Shown here: positions 26,973 to 40,359 of the stretch, in pieces
Layout of the letters: the number at the start of each line of letters is the position of its first letter
Numbering within the stretch: position 1 is the stretch's first letter
NCBI GenBank assembly: GCA_005518185.1
Contig: RKSN01000001.1
Span: forward strand, 620,501 to 684,500
Source of the DNA: Chakrabartia godavariana
GTDB taxonomy: Bacteria; Pseudomonadota; Alphaproteobacteria; Sphingomonadales; Sphingomonadaceae
DNA: 64,000 nucleotides
Direction: 5' to 3'
Notes under the pieces: model-generated
Told to the model about the DNA's origin: nothing
The model's database searches: none
The model's input: only the letters and a program-made list of their open reading frames with translations
Position numbers and translations under genes: made by a program

Positions 26973-28310
26973 ATGGCCAAGTCAATTCTGCGTGCCGCGT
27001 TCATGGTATCGGCCGTGTCGCTCATCCCTGCTGCCACCGCCGGCATTGCCGCAGCGGACATGACCATCAATCGCGATATTGAGCGCTTTGTGAGCGTCTA
27101 TGAGCGGGTGAAGGGCGATTATGTCGACAAGGTCACGGACGAGCAGCTGATCAAGGGTGCGATCGACGGGATGCTGGCGAGCCTTGATCCGCACAGCTCC
27201 TATCTCGACGCGCGTGATTTCAAGCAGATGCAGATCACGACCGACGGCAATTATGGCGGCCTTGGCCTCGTCGTCTCGATGGAGGATGGCGCGGTCAAGG
27301 TTGTGGCGCCGCAGGAAGACAGCCCGGCGGCCAAGATGGGCATCAAGTCGGGCGACTATATCACGCATCTGGATGGCAAGCTGCTCTACGGCGGTACGCT
27401 CGACGAAGCGGTGGACCAGATGCGCGGTCGCCCCGGCACCACGATCCGCCTCACGGTGGTCCGCCCCGGACGCGACAAGCCGTTCGATGTGACGGTCACG
27501 CGTCAGGTCATCGAGATCAAGCCCGTCAAATGGGAGATCAAGGACGGCGTCGGCATCATCAACATCAACGGCTTCTCCAAGCAGACCGGGCAGATGACGC
27601 GTGCGGCGGTCGTCTCCATTGAAAAGGCGCTGGGCCGCAAGCCGACTGGCTATGTGATCGATCTCCGCTCCAATCCGGGCGGCCTGCTCGATCAGGCGGT
27701 CGAGGTGTCGGACGTGTTCCTCAACCGCGTCGAGGTCGTGTCGCAACGCGGCCGCGACAAGCGCGACATTGAACGCTTCTTTGCCCAGCCCGGCGATTTT
27801 GCCGAGGGCCTGCCGATCGTGGTCCTTGTCGACGCCGGTTCGGCTTCGGCCGCAGAGATCGTGGCCGGCGCGCTGCAGGATCATCATCGCGGACTTGTCA
27901 TGGGCGAACGCACCTTCGGCAAGGGATCGGTGCAGACTTTGATCCAGCTGGACGACACGACCGCGCTGCGGCTGACCACGGCGCGATACTACACGCCGTC
28001 GGGCCGGTCGGTTCAGGAAGGCGGGATTGAGCCGGACATCATCGTGCCGCAGCTGTCCGACCCGGACTATAAGAACCGCCCGCGCTTCCGCGAGATCGAT
28101 CTCGGCCGCCACCTCATCAACGAGGCGAAGGTCGACAACAGCGTCCTTGAGGCCGATGAAAAGCCCGATCCGCGCTTTACCGCGACAGCCGACGAACTGA
28201 AGGCGAAGGGCATCACCGACTTCCAGCTCGATTATGCGGTCAAGACGGTGTCGCGGCTTTCCAAGACGCAGGTCGCTTCCACCGGAAGCGGACGCAAGGG
28301 CAGCCGCTGA
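26973..28310 (+). CDS. ctpA: C-terminal processing protease (S41)
   Basis: 445 residues with a signal peptide (MAKSILRAAFMVSAVSL...), a PDZ domain (about 100-185, GGLGLVVSMEDG...PAAKMGIKSGD) and the S41 core. The catalytic Ser is near 291 in GSASAAEIVAG and the Lys near 316 in GERTFGKGSVQT. It cleaves C termini of periplasmic proteins. It sits directly after the EnvC-like gene, consistent with cell-wall remodelling. Confidence 0.95.
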   Translation: MAKSILRAAFMVSAVSLIPAATAGIAAADMTINRDIERFVSVYERVKGDYVDKVTDEQLIKGAIDGMLASLDPHSSYLDARDFKQMQITTDGNYGGLGLVVSMEDGAVKVVAPQEDSPAAKMGIKSGDYITHLDGKLLYGGTLDEAVDQMRGRPGTTIRLTVVRPGRDKPFDVTVTRQVIEIKPVKWEIKDGVGIININGFSKQTGQMTRAAVVSIEKALGRKPTGYVIDLRSNPGGLLDQAVEVSDVFLNRVEVVSQRGRDKRDIERFFAQPGDFAEGLPIVVLVDAGSASAAEIVAGALQDHHRGLVMGERTFGKGSVQTLIQLDDTTALRLTTARYYTPSGRSVQEGGIEPDIIVPQLSDPDYKNRPRFREIDLGRHLINEAKVDNSVLEADEKPDPRFTATADELKAKGITDFQLDYAVKTVSRLSKTQVASTGSGRKGSR

Positions 28311-28318
28311 GCCATATC

Positions 28319-28789
28319 ATGACGGCATTTCAGAAGGCCCGGCTGCTCGCCCTCGTCATCCCCTCCGCGCTGATGCTCGGTGCCTTGGGGAGCCAGTATA
28401 TTGGCGGGCTCTACCCGTGCGAGATGTGCTATTGGCAGCGCTGGCCGCATGATGTCGCGATCGTTCTCGCGCTGTTCGCCTTTGGCACGCGCGTGGACCG
28501 GGCTGCGCATATCCTGGTCGCGCTGGCGGCGCTTGCCATCATGACGAGCGGTGCCATTGGCGTCTTTCATGCGGGCGTGGAATATGGCTGGTGGCAGGGG
28601 ATCACGACCTGCGCCACGACGGCGGCAGGCGTTTCGCTGGAAGACATCATGCGCGCACCCGTCGTGCGCTGCGACGTGCCGCAATGGACCCTCTTTGGCG
28701 TCTCGCTTGCCGGTTTCAACGCGATCATCTCGCTCGGCGCGGGGCTCCTCATTCTGGGCCTTCTCGGCCGGGGACGGGCAGCGGCATGA
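28319..28789 (+). CDS. dsbB: Disulfide bond formation protein B
   Basis: 156 residues, four transmembrane helices. It reoxidises DsbA and passes electrons to quinone. Cys34/Cys37 in YPCEMCYWQRW and Cys98/Cys118 in the second periplasmic loop form the two redox pairs. It overlaps coq7 by ATGA, linking a quinone-using enzyme with a quinone-synthesis gene. Confidence 0.93.
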   Translation: MTAFQKARLLALVIPSALMLGALGSQYIGGLYPCEMCYWQRWPHDVAIVLALFAFGTRVDRAAHILVALAALAIMTSGAIGVFHAGVEYGWWQGITTCATTAAGVSLEDIMRAPVVRCDVPQWTLFGVSLAGFNAIISLGAGLLILGLLGRGRAAA

Positions 28790-29304
28790 GTGGTTCCGTA
28801 TCCCGATCCTCAATGCTGCGCGTCGATCATGCGGGCGAATATGGCGCAACGCGCATCTATGCCGGCCAGCTCGCTGTGCTTGGCAGCCGCCATCCCGCCG
28901 CGCGTGAGATCCGGCATATGGCCGCGCAAGAGGATGTGCACCTCGACCGGTTCAACCAGCTGCTGACCGAACGGGGCGTGCGCCCGACGCTGCTCCAGCC
29001 CTTCTGGCACGTCGCTGGCTTCGCGCTTGGCGCTGCAACCGCGCTCATCGGGCCGGAAGCGGCCATGGCGTGCACGGCGGCGGTCGAAACCGAAATCGAC
29101 AAGCACTATACCGATCAGCTCGAAGCCTTGGGCGACGACGATCCCGAACTGCGCGACACCATCACCGATTTCCGCGAGGATGAGCGCGAACATCATGACG
29201 CGGCGATCCGTGCAGGGGCAGAACAGGCCCCCGCCTATCCGCTGCTCTCTGCGGTCATCCGTTTCGGCTGTCGCGCGGCGATCCGCCTTTCGGAACGGAT
29301 CTGA
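28786..29304 (+). CDS. coq7: Demethoxyubiquinone hydroxylase
   Basis: Di-iron hydroxylase of ubiquinone synthesis. 172 residues. The carboxylate ligands are visible: Glu in DHAGEYGA, the EDVHLDRF pair, Glu in ETEIDKHYTDQL, and EDEREHHD near the C terminus. ATG 28786 overlaps the dsbB stop; the longer frame upstream is antisense-like sequence inside dsbB. Confidence 0.94.
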   Translation: MSGSVSRSSMLRVDHAGEYGATRIYAGQLAVLGSRHPAAREIRHMAAQEDVHLDRFNQLLTERGVRPTLLQPFWHVAGFALGAATALIGPEAAMACTAAVETEIDKHYTDQLEALGDDDPELRDTITDFREDEREHHDAAIRAGAEQAPAYPLLSAVIRFGCRAAIRLSERI

Positions 29305-29354
29305 CGCGTCAAAACCGGCTTGCAATGGCCGGAAAAGAGGCAGAAACTTCAGCC

Positions 29355-29741
29355 ATGCGAGTCCTTCCGATCCTTGCCGCTCTTGTGCCGATGATGGCCG
29401 TGCCAGCGCCCGCGTCGGCGCAGCGGGCCGAGCGGGTTCTTGTCATCTTCGGCAATGATCCGTGCCCGACCGATTCCAGCGGGAGCGAGATCGTCGTGTG
29501 CGCCCGTCGTCCTGAGACAGAGCGCTACCGCATTCCGAAGGAAGTGCGCCCGCGGTCGCAGGCCCCCCAGAATCAGAGCTGGGCGGCCCGTTCGCAATCG
29601 GTGATGTCGACCGGCCGCACTGGCACGGACAGCTGCTCTGCCGTCGGGGCAGGGGGCTGGACCGGCTGCTGGGCGGAACAGATGCGCGCCGCCAAGGCCG
29701 AAGCCAAGCAAAAGGCCGCCGACGACCGCGACGTGCCCTGA
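29355..29741 (+). CDS. Small secreted four-cysteine protein, unknown function (paralogue 2)
   Basis: 128 residues with a signal peptide (MRVLPILAALVPMMAVPAPASAQ). The mature part has DPCP(x)nEIVVCARRPETERYRIPK, then WAAR, SCSAVG and GC, and a charged Ala/Lys tail. It matches the gene at 2297-2689 in order and cysteine number. A start 30 bases upstream (29325) is possible but would spoil the signal peptide. Function unknown. Confidence 0.72.
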   Translation: MRVLPILAALVPMMAVPAPASAQRAERVLVIFGNDPCPTDSSGSEIVVCARRPETERYRIPKEVRPRSQAPQNQSWAARSQSVMSTGRTGTDSCSAVGAGGWTGCWAEQMRAAKAEAKQKAADDRDVP

Positions 29742-29776
29742 GGGCGCGGCCCATTTGCCAAATCTGAAGAAGAAAC

Positions 29777-29853
29777 TGGTCGGGACGACAGGATTCGAAC
29801 CTGCGACCCCCACACCCCCAGTGTGATGCGCTACCAGGCTGCGCTACGTCCCG
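29777..29853 (-). tRNA. tRNA-Pro (anticodon GGG)
   Basis: 77 bases including an encoded CCA (TGG at 29777-29779 on the plus strand). The acceptor stem CGGGACG pairs with CGTCCCG, the T loop has GGTTCGAATCC, the D arm AGCGCAGCCTGGTAGCGC, and the anticodon stem TCACA/TGTGG closes the loop CTGGGGG with anticodon GGG. Confidence 0.95.
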
Positions 29854-29961
29854 ACCGCCAAAACCTGCGCTGCAGGCAATGGATGCGGGCCTTTACGCCG
29901 CGACTTCGGGCATTGCAAGGGCGGGAAGGGCGCTTTTCCAAACTTCCCGCCGCAATGCTGC

Positions 29962-30270
29962 TCAGTCGCCGATCAGCGTGCGGACGCCGGAGACGTCATA
30001 GGCCTTCACGCTGACGCTTTCGATCTTGGCCGCGGCAATGGCCCGGTTGAAGACGGCCATGTGCGGCGACTTGCTGTGCGCGGCCAGTGCATCGCCGTCG
30101 CGCCACCGCTCGGAAATCAGAAGGCTGTCGGGGTTGGTCACGTCGCGCGAGAAGACATAGAGTTCGCAGCCATCTTCGGCCTGCGTCGCCGCCATCTGTT
30201 CGGCCAGGGCGCCCTGCAGCTTCTCGATCTCGCCCGGTGCGGCCTTGATCGTTCCCATTACAATGATCAT
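29962..30270 (-). CDS. Putative quinol monooxygenase (ABM domain)
   Basis: 102 residues forming one antibiotic-biosynthesis-monooxygenase fold: [47 protein letters not shown]. These dimeric ferredoxin-like proteins oxidise quinols or act as small monooxygenases (YgiN-like). ATG 30270 has GGAGAGG upstream. It is divergent from yajC and downstream of nothing obviously related. Confidence 0.85.
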   Translation of the reverse strand: MIIVMGTIKAAPGEIEKLQGALAEQMAATQAEDGCELYVFSRDVTNPDSLLISERWRDGDALAAHSKSPHMAVFNRAIAAAKIESVSVKAYDVSGVRTLIGD

Positions 30271-30386
30271 GCATTCCTCTCCTGCTGCGCGTTCGCTCAA
30301 GCTTCGGTTGCGCGGGTCATGCGGATTTGGTAGTCGGCCCGCCACTGTGCGGCCTCGCCGCCTGCCCATCAGACAAGAGTATCTGC

Positions 30387-30725
30387 ATGTTCGCAACCCC
30401 CGCATTTGCCCAGGCCGCCGCCGGAACCCCGGCTGGAGGCGCTGGCTCGACGATTTTCTTCATCGGTCAGTTTGTCCTGATCGGCCTGATCTTCTGGTTT
30501 CTGATCATCCGCCCGCAGCAGAAGCGCGCGAAGGAGCATCAGGCGCTGATCGCCGCGGTAAAGCGCGGAGACCAGGTCGTGACCGCAGGCGGAATTGTCG
30601 GCAAGGTGACCAAGGTTGAAGAGCGTATGGTCGAAGTCGAGATCGCATCGGGCGTGAAGGTCCGGGTGATCAAATCCACGCTGACTGACGTCGATACCGG
30701 CGCCACCAAGCCCGCGAACGACTGA
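30387..30725 (+). CDS. yajC: Sec translocase accessory subunit YajC
   Basis: 112 residues: one transmembrane helix (about 22-42, FFIGQFVLIGLIFWFLIIRP) followed by a cytoplasmic domain with GDQVVTAGGIVGKV. It belongs to the SecDF-YajC complex that helps drive translocation. secD starts seven bases after its stop, and secF follows. Confidence 0.94.
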   Translation: MFATPAFAQAAAGTPAGGAGSTIFFIGQFVLIGLIFWFLIIRPQQKRAKEHQALIAAVKRGDQVVTAGGIVGKVTKVEERMVEVEIASGVKVRVIKSTLTDVDTGATKPAND

Positions 30726-30732
30726 ACCCGGC

Positions 30733-32322
30733 ATGCTTGATTTCCCGCGCTGGAAGGTCTGGCTCGTCATTGCGACGACGGTCATCGGTGTCATCGCTGC
30801 CGTCCCGAGCATGTTGCCCGAGGCGACGCGCGACAAATTGCCGGGCTGGCTTTCGAAGACGCACATCAATCTGGGCCTCGACCTGTCGGGCGGCAGCCAT
30901 TTGCTGCTCGAAGCCGACACGGCCGACGTGCGCAAGCAGCAGATCGAACGGATGGAAGAAACCATCCGTACCGAAATGCGCCGCGCCAGCCCCAAGATCG
31001 AGATCAGCGACATTTCGACCGCCGGCGGGGCGCTGTCGTTCATGCCGCGCAATCCGGCGCAGCTGGATCAGGCGGTCGACATCGCCCGCCAGCAGACGAA
31101 CGGCATCGGCATTGGCGGGCAGCGCGACTGGAATGTCGCCGTGCGCGATTCCACGCGGGTCGTGATGACCCCGACGGATGCGGGCATCAAATATGAGATC
31201 GACAGCGCGCTCGAAACCGCGCGTAACGTCGTGGCCAAGCGCATCGACCCGGAAGGCACCAAGGAAATCACGGTCGTCCGCCAGGGCGCGGATCGCATTC
31301 TCGTGCAGGTGCCGGGCCTTCAGGACCCCGAAGGTCTGAAGCGCATCCTCGGCAAGACGGCTAAGCTTGAGTTCAAGCTAGTCGATCTGAACGCCGATCC
31401 CAACGAAGTCGCCGCCGGCCGGGCGCCGGCGGGCAGCCAGATCCTGCCGATGCAGCAAGGCGGCAAGATTGCGGTCAAGCGTCGCGTCATGGTGTCGGGC
31501 GACGAGCTCAACGATGCCCGGCAGGACTTCGGGCAGAATGGTGACGCGGTCGTTTCGATCAAGTTCAACAATTCGGGCGGTCGCAAGTTTGGCCGTGTGA
31601 CGGCGGAGAATGTCGGCAAGCCCTTTGCCATCATCCTCGACAACGTCGTCATCTCAGCGCCGAACATCAACGAACCGATCCTGGGCGGCAGCGCGCAGAT
31701 TTCGGGCAGCTTCACGGTGGAATCGGCCAATGAACTGGCCATCTCGCTGCGGTCGGGCAAGTTGCCTGTCGCGCTGAAGGTGATTGAGGAATCGAGCGTC
31801 AGTGCCGAACTCGGTCAGGACTCGATCCAGAAGGGCGTTCTGGCAGGTGTGCTGGCCACGCTCGCGCTCGTCTTCTACATGATGATCACCTATTTCCGGT
31901 TCGGCGTGTACACGACCATCGCCCTGCTGGTGAACGCGCTCCTCGTGCTCGGCCTCATGGGCATCTTCAATGCCACGCTGACGCTGCCGGGCATTGCAGG
32001 TTTCGTGCTGACCATCGGTGCGGCGGTCGACGCCAACGTGCTCATCAACGAGCGCATCCGCGAAGAGGTGCGCCGCGGACGTCATACGATCCAGGCGGTC
32101 GAATTCGGCTTCAAGGAAGCCTCGACCGCGATCTTTGACGCCAACATCACCAACGTGATTTCGGCGATCATCCTCTTCTGGTTCGGCTCCGGTCCGATCA
32201 AGGGCTTTGCCGTCGTGCTTGCGCTCGGCATCGCGACATCGGTGTTCACCGGCGTGACCTTCACCCGTCTTCTGGTTGCGCAATATCTGCAGCGCAACCG
32301 TCCCAAGACGCTCATTCTCTGA
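30733..32322 (+). CDS. secD: Protein translocase subunit SecD
   Basis: 529 residues. An RND-type export factor that uses the proton motive force. Six transmembrane helices: one at the N terminus and five after residue 370; a large periplasmic P1 domain lies between, beginning with the NLGLDLSGGSHLLLE motif. DANVLINERIREE in the membrane region is the SecD signature. Confidence 0.96.
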   Translation: MLDFPRWKVWLVIATTVIGVIAAVPSMLPEATRDKLPGWLSKTHINLGLDLSGGSHLLLEADTADVRKQQIERMEETIRTEMRRASPKIEISDISTAGGALSFMPRNPAQLDQAVDIARQQTNGIGIGGQRDWNVAVRDSTRVVMTPTDAGIKYEIDSALETARNVVAKRIDPEGTKEITVVRQGADRILVQVPGLQDPEGLKRILGKTAKLEFKLVDLNADPNEVAAGRAPAGSQILPMQQGGKIAVKRRVMVSGDELNDARQDFGQNGDAVVSIKFNNSGGRKFGRVTAENVGKPFAIILDNVVISAPNINEPILGGSAQISGSFTVESANELAISLRSGKLPVALKVIEESSVSAELGQDSIQKGVLAGVLATLALVFYMMITYFRFGVYTTIALLVNALLVLGLMGIFNATLTLPGIAGFVLTIGAAVDANVLINERIREEVRRGRHTIQAVEFGFKEASTAIFDANITNVISAIILFWFGSGPIKGFAVVLALGIATSVFTGVTFTRLLVAQYLQRNRPKTLIL

Positions 32323-32337
32323 GGAAAAGCCGACGAT

Positions 32338-33360
32338 ATGCATCCTCTCAAATTCGTTCCCGACAATACGAACATCCGCTTTCTCAGCTATCGCTGGTGG
32401 GCGCTGGCGCTTTCCATCCTGCTGCTGACAAGTTCGGTTGCCTTGGTTGCGATCAACGGGCTCAACTGGGGCATCGACTTTGTCGGTGGTCAGTCGATCC
32501 GCGTGACCTTCCAGAAGCCGGTGAACATGGGTGACCTGCGCGGGCGTCTTGAGGGCCTCGACGTCGGTGACGTCGTCATCCAGCAGATGACCGACCCGAA
32601 GGTCGTCAGCATCCGCATTCCGCTGGAAGGCGAAGCGACCAACCCGATCGGCAAGTGCCTCGGGCAGGGCATTGGCAAGGAAGGCCAGGCCGATGGCGCC
32701 AACAAGATCGCTTCTACGGTGCGCGCCGAACTGGTGAAATCCTACCCGGGCGTGAACATCGGGGCGGTCAACTCGGTCTCGGGCAAGGTCGGCTGTGAAC
32801 TGTTCAGCACGGGTTCGCTCGCGCTCACGCTCGCCATGCTGGGCATCTCGCTGTTCATCTGGTTCCGTTTTGAATGGCAGTTCGGCGTCGGCGCGCTGGT
32901 GACGCTGTTCCACGACGTGGTCCTGACCTTCGGCTTCTTCGCCCTGACGCGCCTGAGTTTCGACCTCAACGTCATCGCGGCGATCCTGACCATTATCGGC
33001 TATTCGCTCAACGACACGATCGTCATCTATGACCGCATTCGTGAAAATCTGCGCAAATACCGGAAGATGGAAATTGAGCCCTTGCTCAATCTCTCGGTCA
33101 ACGAAACGCTGTCGCGCACGGTCACGACATCCATGTCGCTGATCCTGACGCTGTCCATCCTGCTGCTTGTGGGACCGGATTCGATCTTCGGCTTCACCGC
33201 GTCGATGCTGCTTGGCATCGTGATCGGGACCTTCTCGTCCTTCTACATTTCCGCGCCGGTGCTGATCTGGCTCAACGTGACGTCGGACAGCTTCGTTCAG
33301 GCGGAAACGCCCAAGGGCGCCGCCGAACGCATCAGCGAGTCATTTCCCGGCCAGAAGTGA
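32338..33360 (+). CDS. secF: Protein translocase subunit SecF
   Basis: 340 residues, six transmembrane helices. GLNWGIDFVGGQSIRV and GYSLNDTIVIYDRIREN are characteristic. It ends the yajC-secD-secF operon; its last 21 bases overlap the end of the convergent glycosyltransferase gene. Confidence 0.96.
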   Translation: MHPLKFVPDNTNIRFLSYRWWALALSILLLTSSVALVAINGLNWGIDFVGGQSIRVTFQKPVNMGDLRGRLEGLDVGDVVIQQMTDPKVVSIRIPLEGEATNPIGKCLGQGIGKEGQADGANKIASTVRAELVKSYPGVNIGAVNSVSGKVGCELFSTGSLALTLAMLGISLFIWFRFEWQFGVGALVTLFHDVVLTFGFFALTRLSFDLNVIAAILTIIGYSLNDTIVIYDRIRENLRKYRKMEIEPLLNLSVNETLSRTVTTSMSLILTLSILLLVGPDSIFGFTASMLLGIVIGTFSSFYISAPVLIWLNVTSDSFVQAETPKGAAERISESFPGQK

Positions 33361-34506
33361 GAGGTGACGGAACAGCGTTTCGGTGTTCCGTTCCCATGTA
33401 AAGCGCTCGGCAACCTGACGGCACGCACTGCGGGCCGGAGGGTTGGCGAGAACGTCCTTGAGGCCAGCCAGCACGCCCGCCGCCGTCCGCGCGACGATGC
33501 GGCCCGCCGCGTCATCCTGCAGAACCTCGCGTGCGCCCCCTGCATCTGTGATGACGATGGGCGTCCCGCAGGCCAGCGCCTCGACCCAGGCATTGGCCAG
33601 ACCTTCCGAGGCGGAGGGCAGCGCCATCACATCGGCGGCGGCCAGCCAGTCTGCAATCTCGCCATGCGGCAAATTGCCCGTCAGGCGGAGACGATCCGCC
33701 ACCCCTAGCGACTGCGCCTGTTGCAGGAGCCGCGCCCGATCCTCGCCCTCTCCAATCAGGACGAGGCGGGCGTCCGGCAGATGGGGCAAGGCTTCGACCA
33801 ACAGGGACTGGCCCTTGCGCGGAATGAGCGCACCGACGGCGACAATCAGGGCACCATCAACGCCCAGCGCCGCCTTGGCCACCGCCCGCTCCACGATGCG
33901 AAACTGCGAGAGGTCGACGCCGGTATAGTGCACGGTGATCCGGTCCTCCGGCATTCCCATGCGCCCCATGTCGGCCTTCAGCGCCTGCGAGACGGCAAGC
34001 AACCCGTCAGCGGTGCAGCCCGCCGAGCGCACCTGTGCGGCGGTCGCCGGCGCCTGCCCCCAGAGATGGATGTCCGCGCCGCGCGCCTTGATCGAGACGG
34101 GCACGCCAAAATGCCGCCCCAGCGCCACGGCCGCCGGGCCATCCGGAAAGAAGAATTCGGCATCGATCACATCAAACGCGAAGGTGCGGCGGATATCGGT
34201 GAGCAGCGGGATCAGGCGGCGGGTGAGGGCGCCGGCATCAAACCGCCCGCCTGTGCCCGGAAGATGCTGGAATCGCGGGCGGTGCACGGTCAGTCCCTTC
34301 CAGACTTCCTGCGTCGGGACCGCCTTGAACCGGCGGTAGTGCGGATGGAGGTTCAAAGGGAAGGGCGGCAGGCCCAAGGGCGCCACAAGCTGCAGCTCCA
34401 CCTCGGGATGTGCCGCAAGGCCCAGCGTCTGGCGCTCCACAAAGGGGCCAAGGCGCGGCCGCACCGCGTCCGGAAACAGCGTCGATAGGGTGAGGACGCG
34501 CAGCAT
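33340..34506 (-). CDS. Glycosyltransferase family 4 type
   Basis: 388 residues with the GT-B fold: N-terminal acceptor domain (LSTLFPDAVRPRLGPFVERQ) and C-terminal nucleotide-sugar domain with VGALIPRKGQ, LPSASEGLANAWVEALACG and PIVITDAGGAREVL (E-x7-E type). It probably adds a sugar to an exported glycan or lipid; donor and acceptor are unknown. ATG 34506 preferred over a GTG five codons earlier. Confidence 0.88.
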   Translation of the reverse strand: MLRVLTLSTLFPDAVRPRLGPFVERQTLGLAAHPEVELQLVAPLGLPPFPLNLHPHYRRFKAVPTQEVWKGLTVHRPRFQHLPGTGGRFDAGALTRRLIPLLTDIRRTFAFDVIDAEFFFPDGPAAVALGRHFGVPVSIKARGADIHLWGQAPATAAQVRSAGCTADGLLAVSQALKADMGRMGMPEDRITVHYTGVDLSQFRIVERAVAKAALGVDGALIVAVGALIPRKGQSLLVEALPHLPDARLVLIGEGEDRARLLQQAQSLGVADRLRLTGNLPHGEIADWLAAADVMALPSASEGLANAWVEALACGTPIVITDAGGAREVLQDDAAGRIVARTAAGVLAGLKDVLANPPARSACRQVAERFTWERNTETLFRHLSLLAGK

Positions 34507-34575
34507 CAGTCCGCCCTGCACCGGGCAGACTGCGCGCCGGTCTTCGATAACGCCGCTGCAACCATGTTCGCCCGA

Positions 34576-34593
34576 TTAACGGGAAAGCGTTAA
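34576..34593. promoter_or_regulatory. Inverted repeat between glycosyltransferase and bamD
   Basis: TTAACG (34576-34581) and CGTTAA (34588-34593) are perfect arms with a six-base spacer in the 140-base divergent intergenic region. It could be an operator; no family can be assigned, and the spacing does not match the CtrA site. Confidence 0.3.
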
Positions 34594-34646
34594 GCAACTG
34601 CATCTCCGTGCTTGGCGGCGGGCCATGCACCGGCTAAGACGCCGCC

Positions 34647-35435
34647 ATGTCGAGTTCCCGCTTCAAGACCGCCGCTCTCCTTGCCATCGTCGCTTTGGCC
34701 GTTCCGCTGGCGGGTTGCGCCGGGAATCGCGGCCGCAACAAGGCTGACACCTCCTACGTCGCGCGTGACGTGAACACGCTCTACAATGCGGCCAAGGACC
34801 GTCTGGACCGGGGTCAGTTCAAGCTCGCTGCCGCCCTGTTTGACGAAGTCGAGCGGCAGCATCCCTATTCGGTCTGGGCCCGCCGGGCGCAGCTGATGAG
34901 CGCGTTCAGCTATTATGCGGCGCGCGATTACACCGAATCGACCAATTCGGCGCAGCGCTTCCTGTCGATCCATCCGGGCAACCGCGACGCGCCTTATGCC
35001 TATTATCTGATCGCGCTGAACTATTACGAGCAGATCTCCGACGTGACGCGTGACCAGAAGATCACCCAGTCCGCGCTCGATTCCTTCGGGGAACTGATCC
35101 GTCGCTATCCCGACAGCCGCTATGCAGCCGACGGCCGTCTCAAGATCGACCTGATCCGCGATCACCTTGCGGGCAAGGAGATGGAGATCGGTCGCTATTA
35201 TCAGCGCCGTGGCCAGTGGCTCGCGAGCATCATCCGGTTCCGCAAGGTCACGGAAGAATATCAGACGACGACCCACGCGCCCGAGGCGCTGATGCGGATG
35301 ACCGAAAGCTATCTCGCCATGGGCGTGCCGGAAGAGGCGAAGAAGTCCGCCGCCGTGTTGGGCCGCAACTATCCGGCATCCGACTGGTACAAGCGCGCCT
35401 TCGAACTCATGCAGAAGCACGCGCCGCAGGCGTGA
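34647..35435 (+). CDS. bamD: Outer membrane assembly lipoprotein BamD
   Basis: 262 residues. Lipoprotein signal with lipobox LAGC (Cys near 24), then TPR-like helical repeats (LYNAAKDRLDRGQFKLAAALFDEVERQ and SAQRFLSIHPGN). It is an essential BAM-complex partner that delivers beta-barrel proteins. bamD-recN-ligA is a recurring alphaproteobacterial order. Confidence 0.94.
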   Translation: MSSSRFKTAALLAIVALAVPLAGCAGNRGRNKADTSYVARDVNTLYNAAKDRLDRGQFKLAAALFDEVERQHPYSVWARRAQLMSAFSYYAARDYTESTNSAQRFLSIHPGNRDAPYAYYLIALNYYEQISDVTRDQKITQSALDSFGELIRRYPDSRYAADGRLKIDLIRDHLAGKEMEIGRYYQRRGQWLASIIRFRKVTEEYQTTTHAPEALMRMTESYLAMGVPEEAKKSAAVLGRNYPASDWYKRAFELMQKHAPQA

Positions 35436-35445
35436 CGCACGCGCC

Positions 35446-39146
<3,701 letters not shown>

Positions 39147-39209
39147 CCTTCTCCCGTCCGCTTTCGCATCCCGCTTGACCACCGCACTGCCCCTCGTCAA
39201 AGCAGGGGC

Positions 39210-39455
39210 ATGACCGAACAGACGGATCTTTCCGCCCTCAGCTTTGAACAGGCCCTCAGAAAGCTTGAGGAAATTGTCGCACGACTGGAATCGGGGGAGG
39301 CCGCCCTTGACGAGTCGATCACGCTTTACACCCAGGGTGAGGCACTGCGGGCGCAGTGCGAAGCACGCCTGAAGGACGCGCAGGCCCGCATCGAGAAGAT
39401 CACTCTGGGCGCCAATGGTCAGCCGTCGGGGACGACGGCCTTCGATCCGAGCTGA
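39210..39455 (+). CDS. xseB: Exodeoxyribonuclease VII small subunit
   Basis: 81 residues, two antiparallel helices: LSFEQALRKLEEIVARLESGEAALDESI is the family signature region. It partners XseA, which is not in this window. ispA starts ten bases downstream, a frequent pairing. Confidence 0.95.
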   Translation: MTEQTDLSALSFEQALRKLEEIVARLESGEAALDESITLYTQGEALRAQCEARLKDAQARIEKITLGANGQPSGTTAFDPS

Positions 39456-39465
39456 TCCCGCCGCA

Positions 39466-40359
39466 ATGGCCAAGGACCTGCTGAGCGCCGCGCTTGCGGA
39501 CATTGCGACCGACATTGATCGCGGCTTTGACCTGCTTCTGCCGGTTCCGGACGATGGCCGGGCGCGGCTCTATGAAGCGATGCGTCATGCCGCAATCGGG
39601 GGCGGAAAGCGCCTTCGTCCGCTTCTTGTGCTGGCGGCATCCTCGCTCTTTCATGTCAGCCGGGACGCGGCACTGCGCGTCGGCCTCGCGATTGAATGCA
39701 TCCATGTCTATTCGCTGATCCATGACGATATGCCGTGCATGGATGATGATGACATGCGCCGCGGCAAGCCCACGGTCCACAAGGCATTTGACGAAGCCAC
39801 TGCCGTGCTGGCGGGCGACTCCCTGCACGCGCTGGCCTTTGAAATTCTGGCGGATGAAGCCACGCACCCCGATCCGTTCGTGCGCTCGGAACTGATCGCC
39901 GAACTCGCCCGCGCGTCGGGCCCTGCGGGCATGGCGGGCGGCCAGATGATGGATCTGGCGGCGAGCGATGCGACGTTCGACCTCCATTCGGTCACCCGGC
40001 TGCAGCAGTTGAAAACGGGCGCGCTGATTTCCTTCTGTCTGGAGGCGGGCGCGATTCTCGGACGCGTTCCGGCCGAAGGGCGGCACGGGCTGCGCGGCTA
40101 TGCACGCGATGTGGGGCTGGCCTTCCAGATCGCCGATGACGTGATCGACGCCGAAGGCAGCGCCGAAATCGCGGGCAAGGCGGTCAACAAGGATGCGGAT
40201 GCGGGCAAGGCGACCTTCCTGTCGCTGCTCGGCATTGATCGGGCAAAGGCGCAGATGCACATGCTCGTTGAACAGGCTATCGCGCATCTGCACGGCTTTG
40301 GAGAGGAAGCCGAACTGCTGCGCGCCATTGCGCGCTACACGGTGGAAAGGGACCGCTAA
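39466..40359 (+). CDS. ispA: Farnesyl/geranyl diphosphate synthase
   Basis: 297 residues. Condenses isoprenyl diphosphates. The first Asp-rich motif is IHDDMPCMDDDDMRRG (about 86-100) and the second FQIADDVIDAEG; GGGKRLRPLL binds IPP. Chain length is inferred as farnesyl from xseB linkage; geranylgeranyl cannot be excluded. ATG 39466 was chosen by alignment of the N terminus. Its TAA overlaps the coaD ATG (TAATG). Confidence 0.92.
   Translation: MAKDLLSAALADIATDIDRGFDLLLPVPDDGRARLYEAMRHAAIGGGKRLRPLLVLAASSLFHVSRDAALRVGLAIECIHVYSLIHDDMPCMDDDDMRRGKPTVHKAFDEATAVLAGDSLHALAFEILADEATHPDPFVRSELIAELARASGPAGMAGGQMMDLAASDATFDLHSVTRLQQLKTGALISFCLEAGAILGRVPAEGRHGLRGYARDVGLAFQIADDVIDAEGSAEIAGKAVNKDADAGKATFLSLLGIDRAKAQMHMLVEQAIAHLHGFGEEAELLRAIARYTVERDR

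Noticed and set aside
34576-34593. CtrA box (TTAA-N7-TTAA) upstream of bamD
   Set aside because: The spacing between the TTAA halves is ten, not seven; listed only as an unassigned inverted repeat.
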